A stretch of 64,000 nucleotides of DNA, from NCBI RefSeq assembly GCF_018918145.1, contig NZ_JAHLPX010000007.1:186001-250000 (forward strand), given 5' to 3'. Made by a program: the position numbers and the translations under genes. Shown piece after piece: positions 52,366-60,950 of the stretch (its first letter is position 1; the number at the start of each line of letters is the position of its first letter). The notes under the pieces were generated by a model. It made no database searches and was not told the DNA's origin. It was given only the letters and a program-made list of their open reading frames with translations. The stretch is from Anaerotignum sp. MSJ-24. GTDB taxonomy: Bacteria; Bacillota; Clostridia; Lachnospirales; Anaerotignaceae.

Positions 52366-54354
52366 TTAGCTTAATTCGGAGCCGTCCGCAAAGTCTGTTT
52401 TGTCAACAGATGCAAGGGCAAGCTGTCCGTTTTCGTCTTCTGCCACAAGAATCATACCGTAGCTCATTTCGCCCATCATTTTTCTGGGAGGAAGGTTTGT
52501 GAGAACGATAACTTTCTTTCCTACCATTTCTTCGGGAGTATAATCGGGAGAAATACCGGAAAGAATCTGTCTTGTTTCGTTTCCTATTTTAATCTGATTT
52601 TTGAGAAGCTTTTTGGAGCCTTTCATTTTTTCGGATGCGATAACTGTTCCGACCTTGAGTTTGATTTTGTCGAAGTCATCAATAGTGATTTCCTGTACAG
52701 GTTCTTCTTCTTTTCTCTCAGCCTGTGCTTTTTTAGCCTCTTCGGCTTTCTTTGTCTGGTTTGCAACCGATGATTCCTGTGCCTTTTTCATAGCAGCTTC
52801 AAGCTCTTCAAGCTCTTTTTTCATATCAATTCTGGGGAAGATGGCAGGACCTTTTTTAACCTGTACATCGGCAGGAAGAAGTCCCCATTCCTTTGCACTG
52901 TCCCAAGTCTTGATTGCGTCGTCTTTAATACCGATCTGTTCCCAGATGAGAGCAGGAGCCTTTGTCATAAACGGCTGAATGAGTATTGAAACGATTCTGA
53001 TTGCTTCGGCAAGATTGTAAAGTGAGTTTGCAAGTTTAGCCTTTGAAGCCTCGTCCTTTGCAAGTATCCAGGGCTGTGTTTCGTCAACGTATTTATTTGC
53101 ACGTCTGATAAGTGTCCAGATTTCAGCAAGTGCATCGGAGAAAAGCATGTTGTCAAGAAGACCGTCAACCTTTTCTGTTACTGCCTTTGCTGTTTCCTTA
53201 AGAGATGCGTCGAATTCTGTTTCTTCTCTTTCAACGGGAAGCTGTCCGCCGAAATATTTTTCAATCATGCCGGCTGTTCTTGAAACAAGGTTTCCGAGGT
53301 CATTGGCAAGGTCTGAGTTGATTCTCTGGATAAGAGCCTCGTTTGTGAAGTTTCCGTCCTGTCCGAAAGCAATTTCCCTAAGAAGGAAATAACGGATTGC
53401 ATCAAGACCGTATCTGTCAACAAGTACCTTGGGATCAACAACGTTGCCCTTTGATTTGGACATTTTTCCGCCATCTATTATGAGCCAGCCATGACCGAAT
53501 ACCTTCTTGGGAAGAGGAAGGTCGAGTGCCATAAGTATAGCAGGCCAAATGATAGTATGGAAACGCACGATTTCCTTTCCTACTACATGAATATCGGCAG
53601 GCCAGTATTTTTTATAATTGCTGTCGTCATCAGAACCGTAACCGAGAGCAGTAATATAGTTTGTAAGTGCGTCAACCCATACATAGATAACGTGCTTGTC
53701 ATCGAATGTTACGGGAATGCCCCAGTTGAAGGTTGTACGGCTTACACATAAGTCCTCAAGACCGGGCTTAAGGAAGTTGTTAATCATTTCGTTCTGTCTT
53801 GTCTGAGGTTGAATGAAATCGGGATGTTCTTCGATATATTTGATAAGTCTGTCCTGATATTTTGAAAGTCTGAAGAAATAGCTTTCCTCTTTAAGTCTTT
53901 CAACATCACGACCACAGTCGGGACATTTTCCGTCTACAAGCTGAACGTCTGTGTAGAATGATTCACAGGGTGTACAGTACCAGCCTTCGTATTCGCTCTT
54001 ATAAATATCGCCCTGGTCATAAAGCTGTTTGAAAATCTTCTGAACAGCCTTTACATGATAATCGTCTGTTGTACGGATGAATTTATCATAAGATATATCA
54101 AGGCTTGCCCAAAGCTCTTTTACTCCGGCAACGATTTTATCAACATACTGCTGAGGTGTTACTCCGAGAGCATCGGCAATACGTTCGATTTTCTGGCCAT
54201 GCTCGTCTGTTCCTGTAAGAAACATTACATCATAGCCTCTGAGTCTTTTATAACGAGCCATTGCATCAGTAGCAACTGTGCAATAGGAATGTCCGATGTG
54301 AAGCTTATCGCTGGGATAATAAATTGGCGTAGTTATGTAGAATTTCTCTGCCAT
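52366..54354 (-). CDS. metG: Methionyl-tRNA synthetase
   Basis: 662 residues: HIGH motif in LHIGHSYC, zinc knuckle CTPCESFY...CPDCGRD, KMSKSKGNVV, anticodon-binding helices and, after an Ala/Lys/Glu-rich linker, a C-terminal EMAP-like tRNA-binding domain (KLKVGTVIASEKM...; VVLTNLPPRKMMGEMSYGM). It is the dimeric, C-terminally extended type. No T-box element was recognised in the gap upstream. AGGAGG precedes ATG 54354. Confidence 0.96.
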   Translation of the reverse strand: MAEKFYITTPIYYPSDKLHIGHSYCTVATDAMARYKRLRGYDVMFLTGTDEHGQKIERIADALGVTPQQYVDKIVAGVKELWASLDISYDKFIRTTDDYHVKAVQKIFKQLYDQGDIYKSEYEGWYCTPCESFYTDVQLVDGKCPDCGRDVERLKEESYFFRLSKYQDRLIKYIEEHPDFIQPQTRQNEMINNFLKPGLEDLCVSRTTFNWGIPVTFDDKHVIYVWVDALTNYITALGYGSDDDSNYKKYWPADIHVVGKEIVRFHTIIWPAILMALDLPLPKKVFGHGWLIIDGGKMSKSKGNVVDPKVLVDRYGLDAIRYFLLREIAFGQDGNFTNEALIQRINSDLANDLGNLVSRTAGMIEKYFGGQLPVEREETEFDASLKETAKAVTEKVDGLLDNMLFSDALAEIWTLIRRANKYVDETQPWILAKDEASKAKLANSLYNLAEAIRIVSILIQPFMTKAPALIWEQIGIKDDAIKTWDSAKEWGLLPADVQVKKGPAIFPRIDMKKELEELEAAMKKAQESSVANQTKKAEEAKKAQAERKEEEPVQEITIDDFDKIKLKVGTVIASEKMKGSKKLLKNQIKIGNETRQILSGISPDYTPEEMVGKKVIVLTNLPPRKMMGEMSYGMILVAEDENGQLALASVDKTDFADGSELS

Positions 54355-54459
54355 TATAGATTCCTCCTAATAGTTTATATAATAGTGCATATAAAACTAT
54401 TATATCCGTTTTATGGTGAAAAATAAAGTAAATATTGATAAAAATGCGTATTGAGCGAA

Positions 54460-54490
54460 AATAAAACTGCCGACAGCGGAAACTGTCGGC
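54460..54490 (-). terminator. Terminator of the M29 aminopeptidase gene
   Basis: GCCGACAG, loop of 6, CTGTCGGC, followed on the minus strand by AGTTTTATTTT. Confidence 0.85.
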
Positions 54491-54502
54491 AATAATTAGT
54501 GT

Positions 54503-55618
54503 TTACATTAGATTTTCGGGATTAAGAACTTCAAGCTCGGGAAGAACAAAGCGTCCGTCCTTTCTTATGAGAACGTCATCGAAATAAATTTCTCCGCCGC
54601 CGTATTCCGGTGTCTGTATAAGCACCAGATCCCAGTGGATTGCGGATTTGTTTCCGTTATAGGCATCATCATAGCAGTTGCCCGGTGTGAAATGTATGCT
54701 TCCCATTATTTTTTCGTCGAAAAGAATATTGTTCATTGGCTTTGTTATATAGGGATTTACACCAATGGCAAATTCACCGACATATCTTGCGCCTTCGTCA
54801 ATGTTGAAAACAGCCTCAACCTTTTCGTTGTTGTTTGCGGTACATTTTACTATTTTGCCGTTTTCAAATGTAAGGCTCACGTTTTCAAATGTAAAGCTGT
54901 TATATTCCGAAGGCGTGTTGTAGGTTATTGTGCCGTTTACGGAATCTCTGACAGGTGCGGTATAAACTTCACCGTCGGGAATGTTGCATGCACCGTCGCA
55001 TTTGATAGCCGGAATATCCTTAATTGAGAAGGTAATGTCTGTATTTTTGGCCGTAAGTCTGACCTTATCGGTTTTGTTCATAAGTTTGACAAGAGAGTCC
55101 ATTGCCTTTGACATTTTGCTGTAATCAAGATTGCATACATTGAAATAATAATCCTCAAAGGCCTCAAGGCTCTGATGTGCACTCTGTGCCATTGACGGAG
55201 CGGGATAACGGAGCACAACCCATTTTGTATGAGGTACTCTTATTTCGTGATGAACGGGATTCATATAAAGCTTGTCATAAAGAGCAAGCTTATCCTCCGG
55301 AACATCGCTCATTTCGGCAAGATTGTCTTCTCCTCTTACGCCGATATAGCAGTCCATCTGACGCATTTTTGCGGCTTCGTTTTCGGCAAGAATTTTGAGC
55401 TGTTCCTCGGTTGCACCCAAAAGCAGTTCACGATCCAGAGAGTTTGTTGTGAAGTCAACAAAGGCAAGACCTCCGGCGGCGTATATTTCCTTTATGAGCT
55501 GTTTAACAAGCGGAAGTGGGTGGACTCCGTTGCAGCTTATTAAAACCTTTTCGCCTTTCTGCACACGGCAAGAGTAGTTTACAAGATTATATGCAAGTTT
55601 TTTAATTCTTTCATCCAT
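54503..55618 (-). CDS. M29 family metallo-aminopeptidase
   Basis: 371 residues of the M29 (AmpS/thermophilic aminopeptidase T) family. Likely metal ligands and active-site residues are in NIPDGEVYTAP, ARYVGEFAIG, GSIHFTPG and SAIHWDLV (Glu, Glu, His, His-x-Asp). These cytoplasmic enzymes remove N-terminal residues from peptides using cobalt or zinc. ATG 55618 was chosen; a TTG six bases earlier also exists, but AGGAGG is better spaced to the ATG. Confidence 0.88.
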   Translation of the reverse strand: MDERIKKLAYNLVNYSCRVQKGEKVLISCNGVHPLPLVKQLIKEIYAAGGLAFVDFTTNSLDRELLLGATEEQLKILAENEAAKMRQMDCYIGVRGEDNLAEMSDVPEDKLALYDKLYMNPVHHEIRVPHTKWVVLRYPAPSMAQSAHQSLEAFEDYYFNVCNLDYSKMSKAMDSLVKLMNKTDKVRLTAKNTDITFSIKDIPAIKCDGACNIPDGEVYTAPVRDSVNGTITYNTPSEYNSFTFENVSLTFENGKIVKCTANNNEKVEAVFNIDEGARYVGEFAIGVNPYITKPMNNILFDEKIMGSIHFTPGNCYDDAYNGNKSAIHWDLVLIQTPEYGGGEIYFDDVLIRKDGRFVLPELEVLNPENLM

Positions 55619-55695
55619 ATTCAAAAACCTCCTGACTTAGTTTTTCGTATTTCAGAAATAATATTACATCTTTTTAATTCTTTTTTGAATATAAT

Positions 55696-55724
55696 TTGAG
55701 AAAAAAAACAAAAAATGATACAAT
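55696..55724 (+). promoter_or_regulatory. Promoter of the NifX-like gene
   Basis: TTGAGA (55696-55701), 17-base spacer, TACAAT (55719-55724), 33 bases before ATG 55758. Confidence 0.65.
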
Positions 55725-55757
55725 GGACGAATAAGAATATTATTTGGAAGTGGTTAT

Positions 55758-56105
55758 ATGAGAATAGCTGTGCCGTCCCATAAGGGCGATATATATAAAA
55801 GCTGTGCAAACAGCAGACAGTTTACGATTTTTGAGGTTGAGGACGAGAGAGTTGTCAATATCGAAAAAAGATATTCATTTATAAAAAAGCCGGAGGCAGT
55901 TGCAAGCCTTCTTGCGGAATATAATGTGAGTGTGCTTATATGCAACGATATAGGCAGTCGTACAAGAAAAGCCATAAGAGAGGCTCATATAGAGCTTATA
56001 CCCGGTGTTGTCGGCGAAGTAAATGATGCGGTAATACGATATTTAAGCGGTGAAAGAATAGGTGTGCCGGAATATATGTATACCTGCTTTAATGATGAGG
56101 ATTAA
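55758..56105 (+). CDS. NifB/NifX-like dinitrogenase iron-molybdenum cofactor domain protein
   Basis: 115 residues made of a single NifX-type domain: MRIAVPSHKGDIYKSCANSR at the start, a conserved core VSVLICNDIGSRTRKAIREA and IELIPGVVGEVNDAV. In nitrogen fixers the domain binds the cofactor or its iron-sulfur precursor; stand-alone copies occur widely in anaerobes that do not fix nitrogen, with unknown cargo. No nitrogenase genes are in the window. The following gene starts 16 bases later. Confidence 0.82.
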   Translation: MRIAVPSHKGDIYKSCANSRQFTIFEVEDERVVNIEKRYSFIKKPEAVASLLAEYNVSVLICNDIGSRTRKAIREAHIELIPGVVGEVNDAVIRYLSGERIGVPEYMYTCFNDED

Positions 56106-56121
56106 TTGGGAGGATATTAAT

Positions 56122-56724
56122 ATGAATAAAAAGAAATCGCTTATAATAACAAGCGTTGTGTGCATACTTCCGCTTATTGCCGGAGTTATAATGCTCGGAA
56201 AGCTTCCGGAGATGCTGCCGGTTCAATGGGCAAATGACGGAACCGTAAGCAATTATGCACCGAGATGGTTCGCCGTTTTCGGAATGCCGATATTCTTTCT
56301 GCTGATGAATGCTTTCTTTCATTATAAAGCGGAAAAAAGCGACCTTGCGGACCAGTATCCGCCGGCTATGAAGCTGTTTCTGAAATGGTCAATGCCTGTT
56401 ATTGGTGCTGTATGCACAACTATGACATATTCCGGTGTTATCGGAATAAATCATCTTTATGCAAGCATTACGGCATTTGTCGGTGCAATTATTGCGGCTT
56501 TCGGTTCATACTTCGGTGAGCTTACGGAGTCAGATGTTATCGGAAGAATATTTGAGGTAAAGAATAATGATAAAAAAGCCGGTATTTATTCCAAATGCGG
56601 CATGATTTTGATGATATTCGGCATTGTTGCCGTTATGGCTGTGCTTATGGGATATATGACTGTTTCGATAGGAATATCGGTTGCGGCAATTATTATTTCA
56701 CTTGCATATTCGAGAATTGCATAA
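56122..56724 (+). CDS. DUF1648-domain membrane protein
   Basis: 200 residues from ATG 56122 (GGGAGGA upstream) with about six membrane helices. The N-terminal part, with LPEMLPVQWANDGTVSNYAP, is the DUF1648 signature found in SdpI-like immunity proteins and in proteins fused to other regulators. The second half is a helical membrane part (GAIIAAFGSYFGELTESDVI...). Function unknown. It may share a transcript with its neighbours. Confidence 0.7.
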   Translation: MNKKKSLIITSVVCILPLIAGVIMLGKLPEMLPVQWANDGTVSNYAPRWFAVFGMPIFFLLMNAFFHYKAEKSDLADQYPPAMKLFLKWSMPVIGAVCTTMTYSGVIGINHLYASITAFVGAIIAAFGSYFGELTESDVIGRIFEVKNNDKKAGIYSKCGMILMIFGIVAVMAVLMGYMTVSIGISVAAIIISLAYSRIA

Positions 56725-56766
56725 TTTTTGAAGTATAAGACAATAATCTGCGTAAGAGGTGGTTTT

Positions 56767-57351
56767 ATGTATCGTCTGCGTGGATTTGCGGCAGGTGTGA
56801 TTACATCGGTTGTTATTATTGTTGTTGCGGCTGTCGGTGCAATGATAGGCTTGAGCGGAATTGTTGAAAAAAATACTGCTGTTAATACCGATGAAAATAA
56901 TGCTGTTGTTTTGGATAAAGAAAATACGGAAGAAAATGTGGAAACAACGGTTTCTGACGGCTTACACAAAAATGCTGTGTTTACCTATGAATTTTATAAT
57001 GAAATAACCGACACAACGGACAGCATGGAAGGTATGTGTCCCGATGAGCTTGTCGGAAAGGCTATGACAGATGTTAAGGATTATTATTCCGACTGGCAGG
57101 TTATCGAGTTTTCGCCGGACAGCGTTCTTCTAAGAAAAATAATCGGCTCGAAGGACGAAGAAAGATATGTTGTCGGAGTATATGACGGCTGTGTCGCTGT
57201 GTTTTATGAAAACGAAGAGGACGGAATATATATGACAACGGATATTCCGGTTGCCGGACTTGACCACGACAGACAGGTTATGCTGAATGATGGAATATAC
57301 GTTGAAGGAAGGGACAGGCTCGGAAGAATAATAGAGGATTACAGCAGTTAA
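56767..57351 (+). CDS. Protein with BofC-like C-terminal domain
   Basis: 194 residues from ATG 56767 with AGAGGTGG before it. It has one N-terminal membrane helix (GVITSVVIIVVAAVGAMIGL), a variable linker, and a C-terminal domain (VVGVYDGCVAVFYENEEDGI; TTDIPVAGL; GRIIEDYSS) that resembles the BofC C-terminal domain. BofC in Bacillus checks sigma-K activation via SpoIVB; many Clostridia have proteins with this domain outside that checkpoint. The match is by pattern, not by full alignment. Confidence 0.62.
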   Translation: MYRLRGFAAGVITSVVIIVVAAVGAMIGLSGIVEKNTAVNTDENNAVVLDKENTEENVETTVSDGLHKNAVFTYEFYNEITDTTDSMEGMCPDELVGKAMTDVKDYYSDWQVIEFSPDSVLLRKIIGSKDEERYVVGVYDGCVAVFYENEEDGIYMTTDIPVAGLDHDRQVMLNDGIYVEGRDRLGRIIEDYSS

Positions 57352-57357
57352 ACGATT

Positions 57358-57417
57358 AAGTCGAAAACAAGTTTTCGACTTGTTTAAAATTTATGAGCGG
57401 CTTTTATGCCGCTTTTA
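57358..57417 (+). terminator. Two successive hairpins after the BofC-like gene
   Basis: AAGTCGAAAAC-AA-GTTTTCGACTT (57358-57381), followed by AGCGGC, loop TTTTAT, GCCGCT and TTTT (57396-57417). The second is a normal terminator; the first is a perfect 11-bp palindrome of unknown role. Confidence 0.75.
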
Positions 57418-57493
57418 AGTTTTTATTGCATTTGTGATGTAATATATTTAATATGTGTACAGAATATTGATAATCTATTTTACGGGGATATAT

Positions 57494-59518
57494 ATGAGAA
57501 TAAGTGAACAGATATTATTAAATACTGAAATATATAAAAATTCGATAAACTTACAGGCTGTATACAGTGATGAATCCGAAAATTACATACAGCCCTTTGA
57601 GCCGGATTTTGATGATGAAGTTAAAGTAAGAATCAGAATCGGTTCGGGAGAGGCAGACTATATTGCTGTGGTTTCCGATGGTGCGGAATATGAGATGCTC
57701 TTTGAAAAAAATATCGGTATATATGATTTTTATTTTTATTTATTTGCTCCGGAAAGCGAAAACAGACGGTATTCATTTAAAATAAAAAACGGTGATAAAA
57801 TTGTTTATTACAATAAATACGGCCTTATGCAGTCCCTTAATACAGACGGCGGTTTCGAGATAAAAAGAGATTATAAAACTCCGGCATGGGCGAAAAGTGC
57901 GGTAGGCTATCAGATATTTGTTGACCGTTTCTGTAACGGAGATATAAGCAATGATGTTGTTGACGGCGAATATGAATATCTCGGACACAGCGTAAAGCAC
58001 ATTTCGGATTGGAGCAAAACACCCGAGGAGAGCGATGTATTTAATTTTTACGGCGGTGATTTGCAGGGCGTTATAGATAAGTTGGACTATCTTAAGGAGC
58101 TTGGAATAACAATGATTTATTTCAATCCGCTTTTCGTTTCTCCGAGCAATCATAAATATGATATTCAGGATTATGAACATATCGATCCGCATTTCGGAAA
58201 AATAGTCAAGGACAGTGAAGAGGATAAATATGCAGTCCGTACAATTTCCGAAGAAAATATTACCGAAAGCGACAAGCTTTTTGCCGAGCTTATCGAAAAG
58301 GCTCACAGTATGGGCATAAAGGTTATAATAGACGGCGTTTTCAACCATTGCGGAGCATTTCATAAATGGCTCGACAGAGAAGAAATATATGAAAAGCTGA
58401 CCGGTGCCAAAGGAGCCTATAAAAATTCCGACAGTCCGTACAGAGATTATTTTGTATGGAACGAAAACGGCGAATATGAAGGCTGGTGGGGACATTACAA
58501 CCACCCTAAACTGAATTATGAAAATTCGCCGGAGCTTTATGAATATATAATGAAAATCGGCGAAAGGTGGCTCAAACCGCCATTTAATGCAGACGGCTGG
58601 AGAATGGACGTTGCGGCAGATTTAGGCGGAAGTGCGGAATTTAATCATAAATTCTGGAAGGATTTCCGTAAACGGGTTAAGGAAGTTTCGCCGAATGTGG
58701 TCATAATAGCCGAGCATTACGGCGATGCTTATGATTGGCTCAAAGGTGACGAATGGGACACAATAATGAACTATGATGCTTTTATGGAGCCGGTTTCGTG
58801 GTTTTTCACAGGAATGGAAAAGCATAGCGATAGCTATAACGGCGAGCTTATTTCAAACGGCAAAAGCTTTGAAAGTGCCATGACTCATAACTACCTTAAA
58901 TACGGTTCTCATGCAATGAATATAAGCATGAATGAGCTGTCCAACCATGACCATTCCAGATTTCTTACAAGAACGAACAGCAAGGTTGGAAGACTTACAT
59001 CTCTCGGTGCGGAGGCGGCAGGAGAAGGCATTAATATCGGAAGAATGTTTGAAGCGGCTGTTTTCCAGTTTGTATGGGTAGGGATGCCTACAATATATTA
59101 CGGAGAAGAGGTCGGTGTTGTCGGCTGGACAGATCCCGATAACAGAAGAACCTATCCATGGGACAAAGAAAATCTGTATATGCTTGATTTTTATAGAAGG
59201 CTTGTTGATATAAGAAAAAATCATAGCGTATTTACAGACGGCTCATGCAGATTTATACATTCTGATTACGGAACGGTGTCCGTTGCAAGATTTACGGATA
59301 AGAAATGCGTAATTGCGGTTTTTAACAATACTGATAATGAAATGCTTGTTCATGTTCCGGTGTGGCTTGCCTGTGCGGAAAGCAAAAACGGCTTTGTGTC
59401 ATTAATGGAAGGCTCAGACGGAAAATTTGATGTTGCGGAAAAAGATTATGCCGCTGATAACGGATATTTGGATATACACATAGGAAAATACGGTTTTGCA
59501 GTTATAAAAAATAAATGA
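57494..59518 (+). CDS. GH13 glucan hydrolase (neopullulanase/cyclomaltodextrinase-like)
   Basis: 674 residues from ATG 57494 (GGGGA upstream), with no signal peptide. An N-terminal beta domain (about 1-125) precedes the barrel, as in cyclomaltodextrinase. GH13 regions: IIDGVFNHCG, GWRMDVAAD (nucleophile Asp), IIAEHYGDA (acid Glu) and LSNHDHSRFL (transition-state Asp). It probably breaks alpha-glucan or maltodextrin in the cytoplasm. No sugar transporter is adjacent, so the supply route is not visible here. Confidence 0.88.
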   Translation: MRISEQILLNTEIYKNSINLQAVYSDESENYIQPFEPDFDDEVKVRIRIGSGEADYIAVVSDGAEYEMLFEKNIGIYDFYFYLFAPESENRRYSFKIKNGDKIVYYNKYGLMQSLNTDGGFEIKRDYKTPAWAKSAVGYQIFVDRFCNGDISNDVVDGEYEYLGHSVKHISDWSKTPEESDVFNFYGGDLQGVIDKLDYLKELGITMIYFNPLFVSPSNHKYDIQDYEHIDPHFGKIVKDSEEDKYAVRTISEENITESDKLFAELIEKAHSMGIKVIIDGVFNHCGAFHKWLDREEIYEKLTGAKGAYKNSDSPYRDYFVWNENGEYEGWWGHYNHPKLNYENSPELYEYIMKIGERWLKPPFNADGWRMDVAADLGGSAEFNHKFWKDFRKRVKEVSPNVVIIAEHYGDAYDWLKGDEWDTIMNYDAFMEPVSWFFTGMEKHSDSYNGELISNGKSFESAMTHNYLKYGSHAMNISMNELSNHDHSRFLTRTNSKVGRLTSLGAEAAGEGINIGRMFEAAVFQFVWVGMPTIYYGEEVGVVGWTDPDNRRTYPWDKENLYMLDFYRRLVDIRKNHSVFTDGSCRFIHSDYGTVSVARFTDKKCVIAVFNNTDNEMLVHVPVWLACAESKNGFVSLMEGSDGKFDVAEKDYAADNGYLDIHIGKYGFAVIKNK

Positions 59519-59525
59519 GGTCAAT

Positions 59526-60188
59526 ATGGAAATTAACATTATATATGAAGATAAAAATTTGGTTGTTGCGGAAAAGCCTGCCGGAATGCCGTCACAGCCG
59601 GACAAAACAGGCGATACAGACATTCTCACGCTGCTTGAGAAAAAATATAATAAGGTATGGCTTGTGCATAGGTTAGACAGACCTGTCGGCGGACTTATGG
59701 TTTTTGCCCTTAATGAAAAAACAGCGTCCTATCTCGGAAAGCAGGTTCTTGACGGAAAGCTCGGCAAGGAATACATGGCGGTATGCTGTGGTGTACCGAA
59801 AAACGAAAGCGGAGAATTGAGAAACTGGCTTGTGAAAAATCAAAGATTAAACATTTCAGAGGTCGTAAACGGCAAGGTAAATAAGAATGCAAAAGAGGCT
59901 GTTCTGGATTACAGACTGATAAAAACAGTGGACACAGAAAAATTCGGAAAGCTGTCTTTAGTTTACATAAATCTTCATACGGGCAGACATCACCAGATAA
60001 GAGTGCAGTTTGCCAATGCCGGAACACCGCTTTGGGGAGATACAAAATACAATCCTAAATTCAAAAGAGGCTTTTATGGCGTAAATACAGCACTTTATGC
60101 TTACAGGCTTACTGTTGTAAAGCCCGGAGAAAAGACGGAATCGGTGTTTGAAAAGGCTCCCAACAGTACTCCTTTTGACCTGTTTTAG
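59526..60188 (+). CDS. Short RluA-family pseudouridine synthase without S4 domain
   Basis: 220 residues: only the catalytic domain (NLVVAEKPAGMPS, VHRLDRPVGGLMVFAL with the catalytic Asp, TGRHHQIRVQFA). It is of the RluA/TruC-like short type that modifies tRNA or rRNA; the target site is not known. It begins 7 bases after the GH13 stop with the ribosome site GAGGT inside that stop. It lacks the extra domain of the synthase at 39812, so the two are not simple duplicates. The stop is TAG. Confidence 0.87.
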   Translation: MEINIIYEDKNLVVAEKPAGMPSQPDKTGDTDILTLLEKKYNKVWLVHRLDRPVGGLMVFALNEKTASYLGKQVLDGKLGKEYMAVCCGVPKNESGELRNWLVKNQRLNISEVVNGKVNKNAKEAVLDYRLIKTVDTEKFGKLSLVYINLHTGRHHQIRVQFANAGTPLWGDTKYNPKFKRGFYGVNTALYAYRLTVVKPGEKTESVFEKAPNSTPFDLF

Positions 60189-60238
60189 CATCAAAAATAA
60201 AGTTTACATAATTTTTTTAAAAAATTTTAAAAAAGTAC

Positions 60239-60266
60239 TTGCATTTAAAAAATTATGTGCTATAAT
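60239..60266 (+). promoter_or_regulatory. Promoter of the mcsA-mcsB-clpC operon
   Basis: TTGCAT (60239-60244), 16-base spacer, TATAAT (60261-60266). The leader is about 165 bases and contains the two elements listed next. Confidence 0.75.
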
Positions 60267-60292
60267 AACAAACAAATAGAAAAAGAAGTAAG

Positions 60293-60313
60293 AAACCTTA
60301 ATAAAGGTTTTTT
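60293..60313 (+). terminator. Terminator-like hairpin in the mcsA leader
   Basis: AAACCTT, loop AATA, AAGGTTT running into six T. A short, weak attenuator located before the start codon of mcsA. Confidence 0.45.
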
Positions 60314-60327
60314 ATTTTGAACATCGA

Positions 60328-60354
60328 TTAGCACTCATCAACTTGAGTGGCTAA
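60328..60354 (+). promoter_or_regulatory. CIRCE-like element in the mcsA leader
   Basis: The left arm TTAGCACTC equals the HrcA CIRCE half-site. The right arm GAGTGGCTAA equals GAGTGCTAA with one inserted G, the total length being 27 bases as in true CIRCE. It lies between the start site and the ribosome site, as in other HrcA-controlled operons. Confidence 0.6.
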
Positions 60355-60437
60355 CAAAAAAACAAAAAGCATACCTCATAGGCCAAAAGAAATAATAACC
60401 GGCTGGGAGGAATAACCTAAACAGGGAGGCGGATATT

Positions 60438-60950
60438 ATGCTTTGTGAAAAATGTCATAAAAGAGAAGCAACCGTTCATACGGTTCAAGTTATAAATGGA
60501 GAAAAAACAGAACATTATTATTGTGAGCATTGTGCCAATGAGGGCAGCTATGAAAGCCCGATTTCATTTCAGGATATATTCCAGAATCTTCTTAACTACG
60601 GAACGGGCTCAAAGCCCGATGAGTATTCAAGCCACTATAAATCCGGCGGCCTTAAATGTCCGGTTTGCGGCATGACCTACGATCAGTTCAGAAGAAGCGG
60701 CAAATTCGGATGTGCTTCCTGCTTTGATGCCTTTGAACCTTATATAGCCGGTTCGCTTAAAAGTATTCATGGCGACAACGAGCATAAGGGCAAGGTGCCG
60801 AAGAGAAACGGCGGCCCTATGCTGAAGAAGCATGAGCTTGAAGAGCTTAAGAGAAAACTGGTTGACGCCATAGCCAAAGAGGAATATGAGCAGGCGGCTG
60901 TTCTCAGAGACAGAATAAAATCTCTTGAAGGAGATGACAAGCATGAGTAA
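60438..60950 (+). CDS. mcsA: McsA, zinc-finger activator of the McsB arginine kinase
   Basis: 170 residues with four CxxC-type pairs (MLCEKCHKRE, YYCEHCANE, LKCPVCGMT, FGCASCFDAF) forming two zinc sites, then a C-terminal UVR helix pair (LKRKLVDAIAKEEYEQAAVL). McsA binds and activates McsB in the protein arginine phosphorylation pathway. The usual operon is ctsR-mcsA-mcsB-clpC, but no ctsR precedes it: the upstream gene is an RluA-type synthase. GGGAGG precedes ATG 60438. Confidence 0.92.
   Translation: MLCEKCHKREATVHTVQVINGEKTEHYYCEHCANEGSYESPISFQDIFQNLLNYGTGSKPDEYSSHYKSGGLKCPVCGMTYDQFRRSGKFGCASCFDAFEPYIAGSLKSIHGDNEHKGKVPKRNGGPMLKKHELEELKRKLVDAIAKEEYEQAAVLRDRIKSLEGDDKHE

Noticed and set aside
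54361-54459. T-box leader before metG
   Set aside because: No specifier loop or T-box sequence was found, and the gap is too short after the terminator of the neighbouring gene is removed.
60160-60200. CtsR operator near the mcsA promoter
   Set aside because: TTTTGACCTGTTTTAGC at the end of the RluA gene matches only one heptad; the second has three mismatches.
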